A DNA stretch of 64,000 nt from the NCBI RefSeq assembly GCF_000350225.1, contig NW_005179070.1, positions 62,001 to 126,000 on the forward strand, read 5' to 3'. Below are positions 36,842 to 47,296 of the stretch, piece after piece. This stretch comes from Chondrus crispus. Lineage: Eukaryota > Rhodophyta > Florideophyceae > Gigartinales > Gigartinaceae. Below the pieces are notes generated by a model that was given only the letters and a program-made list of their open reading frames with translations, was not told the origin of the DNA and searched no databases. A program made the translations under genes and the position numbers. The first letter of the stretch is position 1. Each line of letters opens with the position of its first letter.

Positions 36842-38164
36842 GTGAAATTTGAAAGCACGGAAACACCAGCTTTCCTCGAAACCATGGCGACAGTCATTCC
36901 CCCAATCGATCCACCCTTCGCAACAATCGACCCTGTGCGACATTTCCTGCTGCAAGGTGCAGATGGAAACGAGACATCACAGGCAGAAAGGGACAGAGTG
37001 TATCAGCTGGGAATAGATCGCGTTCCATCCGATCTACAACAAGCCCATGACTCGATTAGGATTGCTTGTCTGGACAATAATGTCCTCAAAGCCTGTCTAA
37101 AAATTATCAACGTCACCGGAGCACAAAACACCAAAGTGTCGATTAAGGGAAAGGTGTTGGCAGCTAAGATGGTTCAAAGGAAGATATCAATATCCGAAAT
37201 TCTTCCATGCGTCGATAACGGCCAAACCCAATCCGACGCCGATAGTACCTACTGCCGACTACGAGCACTGCCATCTACGGCGGTCAAAATCATCCGCAAT
37301 CGCGCGGGGGAAGACGAACTGCAGTGGGTGAGAGGAGATAAGCCTCGTTTTGAGGGATCTGAGGTCATTGTCGGGGAACCAAATCTCGAGATAACGCAGG
37401 AAAGCTTCGACGAAACACAGAGGCAACCAAATTTCGAGGCAAACGAGTACTGCAGGTTGTTGCATGTGTTGGCAGACAGTCGTATGCTGGTCGCTAGAGC
37501 TCAAATGATGGAGCCCCGATCCCGTGACGAGCTCGATGGAGAGTTCATTGATCCTTGGTCAGACTACATACCACCGATGTACAATGACGTAAATTTTAAA
37601 CCGGAACCCTGTTCATCAGTGTGTGGTGGGGTTACACGGGACGACATAATATCGATCGATCCAGGACAACGGAAGTACGAGCGACTGGCGGGGACATTGA
37701 AGCGGAAATTTGGAGAATTCAAGTCTCTTTATGGAACTGCGGTGACCCGGTTTGAAGCATCGGGACAGGGAGACCCAGATGGATTCGCGCTCTACGCATA
37801 TGGCAAAGTGCATCTGATGTACGCTTTTTGCTTTCTCGAGCGTCATCCGTTTCTACAACCTCTAGCCACGAGGGTTCTACAGAGTGATGCACAGAGGGAG
37901 GAGGGGGTTGGAGAGGGGGTCGGTCCTGCAGACTTTTCTGCACCTATGGGAAGCAGAGGGGTGTCGCCCGGGCACAGAAAAAAGCGCACGAGATCAGTAT
38001 TAGGGGAATGGAGTCATTGTCGTCGCCTTTACAGCCGATGTCGCAGGTGGTTGCGCGCGCGACAGAAGAGACCGAAAGGGATAAAGCGCAGTACGAGGCT
38101 TTCGAGGCGAAAGGCAGGTCGACAAAGCAGCTACTGTCTGCCATCAATGAGGCGAAAGATATGA
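36842..38164 (+). CDS. Harbinger ORF1-like accessory protein
   Basis: 440-aa ORF; a second in-frame Met at about residue 15 (MATVIPP) is an alternative start. Residues about 270-345 (YERLAGTLKRKFGEF, ASGQGDPDGFALYAYGKVHL, YAFCFLERHP) look like the C-terminal region of the SANT/Myb-type proteins that accompany Harbinger transposases and help bring them to DNA. I see no clear Myb tryptophan pattern, so the family call is by context. Near an A6 run at about 37980 the conserved frame appears to switch. The alternative frame (38008-38250) encodes a charged coiled-coil-like tail (RATEETERDKAQYEAF) and ends 9 bp from the transposase stop. So the last 60 residues of this ORF are probably out of frame. 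Confidence 0.6.
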   Translation: MKFESTETPAFLETMATVIPPIDPPFATIDPVRHFLLQGADGNETSQAERDRVYQLGIDRVPSDLQQAHDSIRIACLDNNVLKACLKIINVTGAQNTKVSIKGKVLAAKMVQRKISISEILPCVDNGQTQSDADSTYCRLRALPSTAVKIIRNRAGEDELQWVRGDKPRFEGSEVIVGEPNLEITQESFDETQRQPNFEANEYCRLLHVLADSRMLVARAQMMEPRSRDELDGEFIDPWSDYIPPMYNDVNFKPEPCSSVCGGVTRDDIISIDPGQRKYERLAGTLKRKFGEFKSLYGTAVTRFEASGQGDPDGFALYAYGKVHLMYAFCFLERHPFLQPLATRVLQSDAQREEGVGEGVGPADFSAPMGSRGVSPGHRKKRTRSVLGEWSHCRRLYSRCRRWLRARQKRPKGIKRSTRLSRRKAGRQSSYCLPSMRRKI

Positions 38165-38259
38165 TGGAAAAGTCTGAGACAACGGAGGAGCGGGAGGTTT
38201 ACGAAAGAGTTGTGCAGGGTCTGATGCAGAATCTTACTTCACAAGTGTGATGAGATTTC

Positions 38260-39214
38260 TTAGCGATCGCGAGGTCTAGGCCGTATGTACCCACAGTCAA
38301 ACAACCTTTGTGCAACGCGTTGGCGCAGGTCAGTTTCCTCCCTATCCTTTCGCCTATTACGAGTTACGTATTGTTCATTGTGTAGTAAATTCTGCGTCCA
38401 AACTACAGGGGAACCACTTGTACTGTTATCCTCGTGTGTTGGTATCTCCTCAAAGCATTCGTCGGCCTTCCGATCTGTAATAAAGTTGTGTAGTTCGCAG
38501 CACACCATTATGATGAGAGTACATTTGGATAGTCGATACCTGAGCGGTGACCACAAAATTCCAAAGCGCATGACGAGTATTCCGAAGGCTTGTTCCACTG
38601 TTACCCTACATGACGAAAGGTAGTAATTAAAACCACTCTTCCACTGAGGTATATTTTTACTACTGTATGGCGTTAGGATATGACCTCCATTTCCATAGGC
38701 ATCGTCCGCTGCAATGCATGCCCACGGCGGAAGGGTTTCGCTTTGTAAAATGTCGTAAAGTAGTGTAGCTTGGAATGCTGTGGAATCATGCGTGCTCCCA
38801 GCGTGCCTTGCAGAAACAAACACAAATTTGTAGTCAGCAGTAACTGCGGCCTGGATGCAAAGTGCATAAAAGCGCTTACGATTGTAGTACTTACGGGGGT
38901 CAGGAGTATCGGAAAGGCTGGGTTGTTTAATCGCTATAGCGATTCCATCAAGCGCGGCAACAGTTCCATGCAGCGGGCTTCGTCTGAGCGATTGAAACAA
39001 TGAAGCACTTTCATTACACTCAACCTCAGTTGTAGGGAACCTCATGCGCGGTAACGATTTATCCAAAGCGGTCAAAGTCTGGTCAAAAATGGGGTACGTA
39101 GTGGCACTTGATATGCCGTAAGGCCATCCCACATCCAAATAGCTAGCCCCTGCTAACAGCCTTAAAGTGACACAAAGCATCACGCGAGGCGTCACCGTTG
39201 CAGCTACTGGTGCA
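38260..39214 (-). CDS. Harbinger (HARBI1-like, DDE_Tnp_4) transposase, C-terminal part
   Basis: Open frame of about 318 codons. Catalytic residues are visible: Asp92 in AALDGIAIAI, Asp173 or Asp174 in CIAADDAYGNGG, and Glu210 in VTVEQAFGILV. Typical neighbours are YYNRKRFYALCIQAAV and GSTHDSTAF. The enzyme cuts the element ends and inserts into 3-bp targets. The apparent ATG at 39222 and the first codons come from the end of the gypsy LTR. The real N-terminal coding part continues on the other side of the gypsy element at 52478-52836. All three catalytic acids are present, but the gene is interrupted. Confidence 0.85.
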
Positions 39215-39915
39215 TGTAGCATAACCCCCCCCCTGGGAGTTTAAATTAGATTAGATCAAGAACTACATCAGCTACTGTAGAGCGTCGAGCTCTACAGTAC
39301 CACCGCGCGTGTCCACGTGTACACCACGGGGACCAGGGACATGCGCATACACGTGCACACGGGTACAGCGCGCGAACGAAGCGCGCACGCACCACGGGTG
39401 ATACCTGTACTGTCAGCCTCGACATAGCTGACAGTATTACAGTGCAGGCCGACCTGCACTACAGTAGCCCACTACAGTACCACGGTACTGTAGTGTTATG
39501 ATAGAGTGTTTTGTATATTAAATATGGAGCGGACCGACGGCGGCGGAAGGGGACAAGCACGGGCTTGTCCTCAACCGACCGCCAAGGTCAGTGCACCCAG
39601 CTTATTCTAAACGTCGCCTTCGCTCTTCGCGCGCGTTTAGTCGGAGCCGAGCCGGAGTGGACGCGCAGCACGCGAGCGAGCACGGAACCGCCTCCGCCCG
39701 TCAGCACTGGTACGTCACCCAGTGCTGCTCCGGGGCGTCGAGGCGTCGATCCGCTCGTGCGTGCGCGCGTCCCTGCTCGCTCCCGCTCTACCACCGCTAC
39801 CAGGGCCCGAGCCCGGTTCCGTAGCTGGTTGGCCCGCTTCACCCCTTCTCCGAACCGGGGTCTACAGGTCGAACTGCGCATACACCTCCAGTCGTCTGGG
39901 GATGTTTATGCTACA
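39215..39915 (+). repeat. 5' LTR of the first gypsy element
   Basis: 701 bp. The first 290 bp carry four hairpins: arms TACTGTAGAGC (39273-39299), TACTGTCAGC (39408-39436), AGTGCAGG (39441-39460) and CACTACAGTACC (39470-39495). Loops contain TCGA, CCGA or AC. The sequence TATATTAAATATGG just downstream, near 39515-39526, could be a core promoter. Confidence 0.93.
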
Positions 39916-39991
39916 GTGGTCTCCCGACCTAGAAGACCCCGAGATCTTTCCGAGAAGACTTTCTTTTTCTTCCGCGTCCGTACGCGTTGAG

Positions 39992-42562
39992 ATGAGTCAA
40001 GAATACGCCACCTCGATCCGGTCCGAACCGGCGGATCCGAGGGCGGCCGCTTTGCACGCACCATCCCCGCCGTTCGGCGACGGCGACGCTGGTCTCCGAG
40101 ACCGCGAACCGTCGCCCGAGTCCCCCGAAGGACAAGCGGCTGCGATGTTCGATCGCATAGCTGACTACATCGAGGAAGTCCGTACTTCACTCCGTATAGA
40201 CGTGACGGACGCCGTCTACTCGCGATGTATGGACGAGCTTCGCTCCCTACGTGAAGGGAGGTTCGATCGAGCCAGCCAGTCCTTGGAGAATCTCCGAGCA
40301 CTAGTCGACGAGTTACACTCGCGACTGGTGCTCGTCGAAGACTCACGCCTCGCACAGCCCGTACTGCACGGGCAAGGTCGCCCCACGAGGCCGACCTCGA
40401 CGAGACGTCCCGACGATCGACCGTCCCCGTCAGCAGAGCAGTTGGGTGCGTTCGCGCACCTCTCCGCCGAGCTCAACGCTACGCGACAGCGTGCTCGTGA
40501 CATGGAACGGACCATGGCCGCAAGGCTGCCCGGTGCCCCCACGAGAGGGCCCGGTGGTGCCGTACCTCCGAGCGCCGTCGCTCCGGAAGGTTGGCGTCCG
40601 ACTGGCGCCGACGCCAGTCGGACTGCGGAAGGAAACCGTCCTCCGATGGGCGCGAATCTCGCGTCCGAGACCCAAGCATTGCCGCCTATCCCCGTAAGTA
40701 GGCGGCAGATGGACCGCGTATCGTACGCGGACGAACAGGACCGTGGAGGAGCCGCCCGCGGATCCGGAGAACCGATGTTCTCCGTCGATCCCCGCTGGGG
40801 CGGCTACCCGCCGGCGAGTTATGCCGAGCATCCAGGTCCGGTGGACGTCCGTACGCTACCGGTTACCTCCTTCGGCACGCTAGGTCCCACCGAGCCCGGG
40901 CTCGAGCCGGTGCATACGATGATCCAAGAGTTCAGCGCCGTCGCTGACTATCGTATGTACCGCTTGGATAACACCTCGAGGCTCGTCACCTCGGGTGACG
41001 CGGGACGGATTGCGAAGTACGTCCAACGCTGCCGTGGGATCCGTCCCACGATGAAGAGCTTTGACGGTACGGACCCGATCCAGCTCCTACCGTTCTTGAA
41101 GGATATTCGGATAACCTTCAACTCGCAACACCTGACCGAAGGTGTTGCCGTGAGAGTCCTCGCGCACTTCTTAGAGCGCGACGCGGAGCGCCTGTATACG
41201 AGTAATACGATGCGTGGCCTCCGCGCCGGCCAACTACACGACGACGTGAGTTGGCCGGGACTCGTGAACCAGTTCCTGAAACGCTACCTAACCGACGACG
41301 TGTTAGGTGAAGCGTACGACGCTGTCGCGACGGCGCGACAACAATCTCATGAAACGGAGAGCACGTTCGCGGACCGGCTCGAAACGGCCGCGTTCCGGTG
41401 CACGGAAGTGTTCTCCGAACAGTCCCTCGCGCATTACTTCGTGCGGGGACTCGCTCCGGCGACCCGTGCCGCAGTTTCCGAGACAGTGCAGCGGCTGCCG
41501 AGCCGCCAGAAGACCGATCTTCCGACCATCCGCCGTATCGCAACGGCGGAAGGAACCACTTACCGCGCTCGACGTGGTTTACCTCTGCCGGATTCGAAAC
41601 CGGCAGGGAGGGCTGGCAGGACTACGAAGTCCGCCGCAACAAGTTCGCCCGCCTCTACCCTCCATGTCGGGGAGGATGAGTGGCAGGCCGACCCTGTCCT
41701 CATTACGCAGGGAGCAGGGCCAGTAGGGGGTCGATCCCCTCCACCGATGTCGACCGGAACGACGTCGAGCTACGCGACCGCGTTCGCGGCCACTCCAAGA
41801 GCACCCAGGGGTACGGACCCCCGGGTCGCTGAGCTCGACATCTCAAACCGAGATACCGGAGGTGAAGCCCCTCGCGTGCCCCTCCTCACCGACGAGGAGG
41901 CTCGTCACGCGGCGACCTTCGCCTCAACGGACGGCAGCGCGTACGTGTGCTGGCTATGTCGTACGTACGGACACGCCATGTACGCCTGCCCGTTCCTGTC
42001 GCCGGAACAACGAATGTTCACGGCGTACAGGAACTACCGGTACCAGATGGAGACGCGCCCCGGGGCACGCAATCTACTCCGGCAAGCGGTCGGCGAGGGT
42101 CGTCCCCCGCGTCAAGGCTTCCCGAATCGGTCGGGTGGGGGCGCTCGATTCGCCCCCTGTGGAGGCGGGTATCGTCGTACCGAACTCGATCGTCGCGATC
42201 GGCCCGACTACCGCCAGGCCGACACAAGGTACCCCCGCCAAGGAGGGAGAGGGGACCGAGACCGTTCTCGGTTACCCCAACAGGTACAGAATGCGATAAT
42301 GTACCTGCAAGACTGGGTAGAGGATCCGTACCCCCTACCCGCGGAGGGTCACGAAGGAGAGCCGACTCGCTTCGTCCTCCATATCCTGCGACGGCCGGAC
42401 GCCGCAGGTCAAGGCCCGGAAGTACCCGAGTACTTCGCCAAGGCTGCCGAGCCGCCCGGGAGGAATAGTCCCGACCCACGTGGTCGGCCACCCGGAGAAG
42501 ACCTGACCGACGATAGCCAGGGGGGTAGCTCCGATAGCACCGGTAGTTCGAAAAAAGGGTAA
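39992..42562 (+). CDS. gypsy gag
   Basis: Open frame extends from 39722, inside the LTR. I start at the ATG at 39992 (MSQEYATSIRS), the first after the LTR and primer site that begins gag-like sequence, giving 856 aa. The first 300 residues are low complexity with a predicted helical stretch (MFDRIADYIEEVRTSL). Residues about 340-530 are the Ty3-type gag core (SFDGTDPIQLLPFLKDIRI, LVNQFLKRYLTDD, FADRLETAAFRC, FVRGLAPATRAAV). A zinc knuckle C-x2-C-x4-H-x4-C (CWLCRTYGHAMYAC) is near residue 652. The product packages the element RNA. The tail is G/R-rich, then acidic and serine-rich. Confidence 0.88.
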   Translation: MSQEYATSIRSEPADPRAAALHAPSPPFGDGDAGLRDREPSPESPEGQAAAMFDRIADYIEEVRTSLRIDVTDAVYSRCMDELRSLREGRFDRASQSLENLRALVDELHSRLVLVEDSRLAQPVLHGQGRPTRPTSTRRPDDRPSPSAEQLGAFAHLSAELNATRQRARDMERTMAARLPGAPTRGPGGAVPPSAVAPEGWRPTGADASRTAEGNRPPMGANLASETQALPPIPVSRRQMDRVSYADEQDRGGAARGSGEPMFSVDPRWGGYPPASYAEHPGPVDVRTLPVTSFGTLGPTEPGLEPVHTMIQEFSAVADYRMYRLDNTSRLVTSGDAGRIAKYVQRCRGIRPTMKSFDGTDPIQLLPFLKDIRITFNSQHLTEGVAVRVLAHFLERDAERLYTSNTMRGLRAGQLHDDVSWPGLVNQFLKRYLTDDVLGEAYDAVATARQQSHETESTFADRLETAAFRCTEVFSEQSLAHYFVRGLAPATRAAVSETVQRLPSRQKTDLPTIRRIATAEGTTYRARRGLPLPDSKPAGRAGRTTKSAATSSPASTLHVGEDEWQADPVLITQGAGPVGGRSPPPMSTGTTSSYATAFAATPRAPRGTDPRVAELDISNRDTGGEAPRVPLLTDEEARHAATFASTDGSAYVCWLCRTYGHAMYACPFLSPEQRMFTAYRNYRYQMETRPGARNLLRQAVGEGRPPRQGFPNRSGGGARFAPCGGGYRRTELDRRDRPDYRQADTRYPRQGGRGDRDRSRLPQQVQNAIMYLQDWVEDPYPLPAEGHEGEPTRFVLHILRRPDAAGQGPEVPEYFAKAAEPPGRNSPDPRGRPPGEDLTDDSQGGSSDSTGSSKKG

Positions 42563-42702
42563 AGACGGTTACGTACACGCGGTCGCGTGAGCCGTCTTTT
42601 CCCTATGAACTAGACCGGTCCCCGCGTGCTGGCCAAGGACACCGGGGGTATTGTCCGATAATACATCCCCCGCTATCGGAGTCGAGCACGGGGACTCCAG
42701 CA

Positions 42703-45700
42703 ATGTCGACATTGCAGGAGAAACCCAACACCGAGACCCACGTAGACCCGATGTTGGAAGAAGGCACCACAGGGACATCCGTCGTCCCAGTGAAGCGCAA
42801 CGAGCGAGACGCGGTTAACGCCGACCGACACGAGTCGGTCGACCTCCTGACCCCGGTGAGCCCAAGGTCGCCGACAAAATGTCCGCCTCGTACGGACGCC
42901 AGCACCTGGACGGGCGTCAGTGAGAGGCGAACGTCCCCCGGCTCGAGCCGAAGGAAACGCAAGAGGGGCCAATGCCGAAGTCGAAGGCCCCGGCGGAACG
43001 ACCTCACCGATAAGGTCGCGCCCAAGGTGGTCGATGGCCTCGTATGCCTCATGACGTCGAAAATATATAACGTCTTGGGCTCCGTGGCCACCGAAGGCAA
43101 CGCGTTTAAGCCCCACACGATCGCCGTCGACACGTGCTCGGGCTACAACTTGGTGAGGAAGGCCGACCTCCCTCCCGACTGGGCCCGCTACGTAATACGG
43201 GGCGCGCCATTACCACGCCTGGCTGGCGCGAACAGTAACCCGCTTCGACTTACGGCGGTCGTTCGCCTCGCGGTCCGGCTGCGGAACACGACGTTCCGCA
43301 TACCTTTCGTAGTGGCCGAACAACTCGCTGTTCCCGTTCTACTTGGGACCGCGTTCATCGATGCCCACGTACGCAGCATCGACATCGACGGACAGAAGCT
43401 CGAACTTCGTCACGGTGGCTCGGTAGCCATCGTTAATGGGAAGGGGGAACCGACTCCCCCTACCAGGCGACATGGTCGCCAAACGAGTCGTCCGGAGGTA
43501 CGCGAGGAGGCCCCGCAGGCGATCCGAATCGCCCGCTGGGCTACCATCCCCGCGATGTCGCAAGCCCGTGTGCGTGTGACAACCGCGGGGAGGGGTCTCG
43601 TGTTCCTGGAGCCCAAGCCCTCACTCCAACACCGGCATGGAGTGAGGCTGACGAATGGCGTCGCGGAAGTCCTGCCGAACCAGACATTCGAAGTCATCGT
43701 CGCGAACTTCTCGCGACGGGAGAGGCGGCTTCCGAAGCACACCGTCGTGGGATACGCGAAGCGCAACCCCCTCGCGATCCTCACGCCCGAACGTCGAGTC
43801 GCTGAGGGGGTCGCGCTCGCGTTACACCTGACCGACTTCACCGATCAAGTCGGAGAGGTCGGAGCTGGCCGATCCAGCTCCGACGAGAACGCAACCGCGG
43901 GGAGTGAAGGGGTTGACCCGGACGAACGGACACCTATACCCCAACCGACGGCGGGGGGTACTGTACCCCCCCAGCAGAAGGATCCCAAAAATCCATCGAT
44001 GGATTGGGAAAAAGAGATTGACTTGTCATACATCGACGATGACAAGCTCCGTGGCCACGTGCTCGAAATGCTCCGTAAGCACTCGAGTTTGTGGAGCGGT
44101 GCGCTCGGAACGATCCAAGCCACAGAGCACCGCATTCCCCTCGAACCGGGAACGAAACCAATTCGTTCTATGCCCTATCGAAAGGGCCCGGCCATGCGCG
44201 AAATGGTCGCGAAGGAGGTCAACAAGATGTTGAACGCAGGGGTTATCGAGCCCGCGAGCACCGAGTGGGCGTCCCCGGTGGTGCTCGTACCGAAGAAAGA
44301 CGGCTCTCTTCGGTTCTGCGTGGACTACCGGCGTCTCAACGCGAAGACAGCAGCGGATTCGTATCCGCTGCCGCGTATGGACGACTGCATCGACTCGTTA
44401 GGAGATGCAGCCGTCTTTACGACGCTGGACTGCAATTCCGGTTATTGGCAGATCCCAGTCGCTCCGGAGGACCGGGATAAGACTACCTTCACGACACATA
44501 TGGGTACGTACCGCCATTTGCGCATGCCGTTTGGATTAAAAGGGGCACCGGCCACCTTCCAACGTGCCCTCGATATCATCCTCTCCGGAGTCCGCTGGCA
44601 AATATGCCTCGTCTATCTCGATGACGTTATCGTGTTCTCGCGTACGGACGCGGAACACGCAAGGCATCTCGATACCGTCTTGAGCTTGTTGCGGAGTGCC
44701 GGCATCTCCCTCAAGCTCAAGAAGTGCAGCTTCTTCCGTCCCAAGGTGCATTACCTGGGGCACGTGATATCCCCAGGTAAGCTGAGCGTTTCGGATACGG
44801 CCTCCGACGCCTTCCGAACGTTCACGTTCCCGAGGACGCTGACGCAGGTGCGCTCGTTCCTCGGGGCGTGTAACGTGTATCGTCGCTTCGTCAAGGGCTT
44901 CTCGAAGATTGCCCGTCCGTTAACCGATATAACGCGCAAGGACTCGGATCACGATTTCGATAACCCAACGGAAGTTCAGCTTCAGGCTTTCGAAAGCCTG
45001 AAGGCTGCGATGATCTCCCCGCCGATCCTCGCGCTACCACGGTACGGCCGACCGTACCTGTTGGACACTGACGCCAGTGCATATCAACTCGGGTGCACCC
45101 TCCTACAGGAGCACGACGAGCCAAACGATTGGCGCCCCGTTGGGTACTGGTCGTACTCTCTAAGCGATAGCGAACGGAACTACAGCGCTACGGAGCGTGA
45201 GTGCTTCGCCGTGGTGTGGGCCGTCCGCACACTGCGGCCGTATATCGAAGGAACCAAGTTCACCGTCCGGACGGATCACGACGCCCTCCGATGGCTCATG
45301 TCGCTCACGGAGAGCTCAGGAAGACTCACGCGGTGGCGGCTACGTCTGGCTGAATACGATTTCACCATTCAGTACCGCCCTGGGCGCGTGCATCAGGTGC
45401 CCGATGCCCTGTCACGACTCGTGTCGCCGAAGGTCGCCGATGACCCTCGCCCCACCGTCGAGGTGGATGACGACATTCCCACCTTCGACGGGGGTACGAC
45501 CGTTCGAGACGTATCGAACGAGCTCGCGGACCACGCTTGTACCGCGAGCTGCGATCATCAGGCGATCCATGTCTTCGTAACGACACGGAACCAAGCCGAA
45601 GCCCGAACAAGGTCGCGCGTACGGACGCGCGACGAACTGCGAGGTGACGACGAAGCCCCCGGTCCTCAAGGACCCAATTCGTTTTGGGAGGAGAACGACG

Positions 45701-47286
45701 AGTTCGACGCCGCCGATATCCAGCGCGCCGAAGACCCCGAGGCTGGCGCGCTCGACTCCCCGGTCGCCCCACCGCAGGACGACCTTCCGGCCTCTCTTAC
45801 GATAGAGGAGATAGCCGAGGAGCAACGCGTGGATGACTTCTGCCAAACCGTTTTGGCACGACAGTCAGAGTCCCGGGACTCCGCGTTCTTCGAGGACCAC
45901 CAAGGGGTGCTCAAACGGAGACACCCCTTCGACCCTGATATCGTTCAGGTGGTGGTACCTCGGACGCTCCGCGCCAGGCTCCTCCGCCTGTGCCACAACC
46001 CGGCCATCGCGGGGCACCCGGGCCAGAACCGTATGTACTACGCACTTCGACGCGAGTACTACTGGCCCCACCTGGCTGCAGACGTCGCAGCCACGGTGCG
46101 AGGGTGTCGAACCTGCGCGATGAACCGGGTGAAGCTGAGGAAACATCTCAACCGATTGAGATTGTTTCCAGCTAAGAGGCCTCTCGAGAGCCTCGCCATC
46201 GACATCTTGGGGCCGCTCCCCAAGACGAAGACAGGAAAACGATTCCTGCTCGTGACTACGGACCGTTTTAGTAAGCTAACACAAGTCGTTGCGCTCCGCA
46301 CGATAACAGCGCACACGGTCGCAGTTGCGTTCTGCGACTCGTGGGTGTTCAAGTATGGCGTCCCTCGCACGTTGCTTTCGGACAACGGCCCTCAGTTTAA
46401 TGCCAAGTTCTTCCACAGCACGTGCCGTGTTCTGGGGATAACGAATTTGTACACTTCGGCGTACCATCCCCAGACGAACGGGCAAGTCGAGCGATATAAC
46501 CGAACAATCGCCTCGATGCTGCGGAACTACGTAGGTGAACACCAGGACGACTGGGATGTGTACGTGGGGCCGCTTACGTATGCGTACAACTCCCACGTAC
46601 ATCGCACCACACGCACCACGCCGTTTGAGCTCGTGCTCAGCAGGCCCCCGACGGAGTTCTCGCTCCGACGGACGGAAGGCGACGCGCCCCCTGCCGACAG
46701 GGGGAACCCACGTGCCGAGTTCCTCAAGACCCTGGACTCGACTATCCAAAAGGCCTACGGAAGCCTTCGGCGAACGCAAGCTCGCTATAAACGCGACTTC
46801 GACAAGCGTATTCGGCGCACCAACTCGCGCCTCAAGGCAGGTGACTACGTATATCTGAACCCCACCGATGGGGGGAAGACATCAAACAAGCTGGCCTCCC
46901 CGGCTGTCGGACCGTACCGAGTTCTCGCGAACGACCAGCGCACCATCACGATCGATCGTGATGAAGTTACAGAGCGCGTCTCGGCAGACCGCTGCGTCTA
47001 CGCACCCCCGCCGGCGAACGTGCCAAAGGCTAGCACGACTACCCCCGAAGACCTCGCCGACAAGATCAATGAAGGCACACAGTATGCCGTCGAACGGCTA
47101 CTCAAGCATCGCGTCATGGAGGATGGAACTACGGAGTTCCTCATTAAATGGGCAGACTACGATACTCCCACATGGACGGCGCGTACCCACATCCCCGAGG
47201 AGTTGGTGTCTCGTTACGCACAAAGACTCCGGGCGCGTACAGGGAGAGACCTCACCTCAGAAGTGAACGCGGACGTTCACTCTTGA
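42703..47286 (+). CDS. gypsy pol with chromodomain
   Basis: 1527-aa ORF beginning 140 nt after gag in another frame, so expression needs reinitiation, shifting or a separate message. Retropepsin-like region near residue 139 (HTIAVDTCSG). Reverse transcriptase has LDCNSGYWQIPV and YLDDVIVFSR (near 637). RNase H has LDTDASAYQLGC and TERECFAVVWAV. The integrase zinc-binding domain is near 1105 (HPGQNRMYYALRREYYW, CRTC). The catalytic core acids lie in AIDILGPLP, SDNGPQFN and GQVERYNRT (about 1166, 1226, 1262). Residues about 1461-1510 are a chromodomain (AVERLLKHRVMEDG, FLIKWADYD), which in chromoviruses steers integration to chromatin. PR-RT-RH-INT order is Ty3/gypsy. Confidence 0.95.
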   Translation: MSTLQEKPNTETHVDPMLEEGTTGTSVVPVKRNERDAVNADRHESVDLLTPVSPRSPTKCPPRTDASTWTGVSERRTSPGSSRRKRKRGQCRSRRPRRNDLTDKVAPKVVDGLVCLMTSKIYNVLGSVATEGNAFKPHTIAVDTCSGYNLVRKADLPPDWARYVIRGAPLPRLAGANSNPLRLTAVVRLAVRLRNTTFRIPFVVAEQLAVPVLLGTAFIDAHVRSIDIDGQKLELRHGGSVAIVNGKGEPTPPTRRHGRQTSRPEVREEAPQAIRIARWATIPAMSQARVRVTTAGRGLVFLEPKPSLQHRHGVRLTNGVAEVLPNQTFEVIVANFSRRERRLPKHTVVGYAKRNPLAILTPERRVAEGVALALHLTDFTDQVGEVGAGRSSSDENATAGSEGVDPDERTPIPQPTAGGTVPPQQKDPKNPSMDWEKEIDLSYIDDDKLRGHVLEMLRKHSSLWSGALGTIQATEHRIPLEPGTKPIRSMPYRKGPAMREMVAKEVNKMLNAGVIEPASTEWASPVVLVPKKDGSLRFCVDYRRLNAKTAADSYPLPRMDDCIDSLGDAAVFTTLDCNSGYWQIPVAPEDRDKTTFTTHMGTYRHLRMPFGLKGAPATFQRALDIILSGVRWQICLVYLDDVIVFSRTDAEHARHLDTVLSLLRSAGISLKLKKCSFFRPKVHYLGHVISPGKLSVSDTASDAFRTFTFPRTLTQVRSFLGACNVYRRFVKGFSKIARPLTDITRKDSDHDFDNPTEVQLQAFESLKAAMISPPILALPRYGRPYLLDTDASAYQLGCTLLQEHDEPNDWRPVGYWSYSLSDSERNYSATERECFAVVWAVRTLRPYIEGTKFTVRTDHDALRWLMSLTESSGRLTRWRLRLAEYDFTIQYRPGRVHQVPDALSRLVSPKVADDPRPTVEVDDDIPTFDGGTTVRDVSNELADHACTASCDHQAIHVFVTTRNQAEARTRSRVRTRDELRGDDEAPGPQGPNSFWEENDEFDAADIQRAEDPEAGALDSPVAPPQDDLPASLTIEEIAEEQRVDDFCQTVLARQSESRDSAFFEDHQGVLKRRHPFDPDIVQVVVPRTLRARLLRLCHNPAIAGHPGQNRMYYALRREYYWPHLAADVAATVRGCRTCAMNRVKLRKHLNRLRLFPAKRPLESLAIDILGPLPKTKTGKRFLLVTTDRFSKLTQVVALRTITAHTVAVAFCDSWVFKYGVPRTLLSDNGPQFNAKFFHSTCRVLGITNLYTSAYHPQTNGQVERYNRTIASMLRNYVGEHQDDWDVYVGPLTYAYNSHVHRTTRTTPFELVLSRPPTEFSLRRTEGDAPPADRGNPRAEFLKTLDSTIQKAYGSLRRTQARYKRDFDKRIRRTNSRLKAGDYVYLNPTDGGKTSNKLASPAVGPYRVLANDQRTITIDRDEVTERVSADRCVYAPPPANVPKASTTTPEDLADKINEGTQYAVERLLKHRVMEDGTTEFLIKWADYDTPTWTARTHIPEELVSRYAQRLRARTGRDLTSEVNADVHS

Positions 47287-47296
47287 GGAGGGGGCC
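47263..47296 (+). repeat. internal copy of the polypurine-tract region, at the pol stop
   Basis: 34 bp starting GTGAACGCGGACGTTCAC and ending in a G-rich run. The pol stop TGA lies within it. It matches 51738-51771, just before the 3' LTR, at 31 of 34 positions. Confidence 0.9.

Noticed and set aside
36842-38164. ORF1 as an independent host gene
   Set aside because: It lies within matching Harbinger ends, next to and convergent with the transposase, as the superfamily's accessory gene normally does.
39722-39991. Upstream extension of the gypsy gag frame to an ATG inside the LTR
   Set aside because: The first 90 codons are LTR and primer-site sequence; the ATG at 39992 is the better start.
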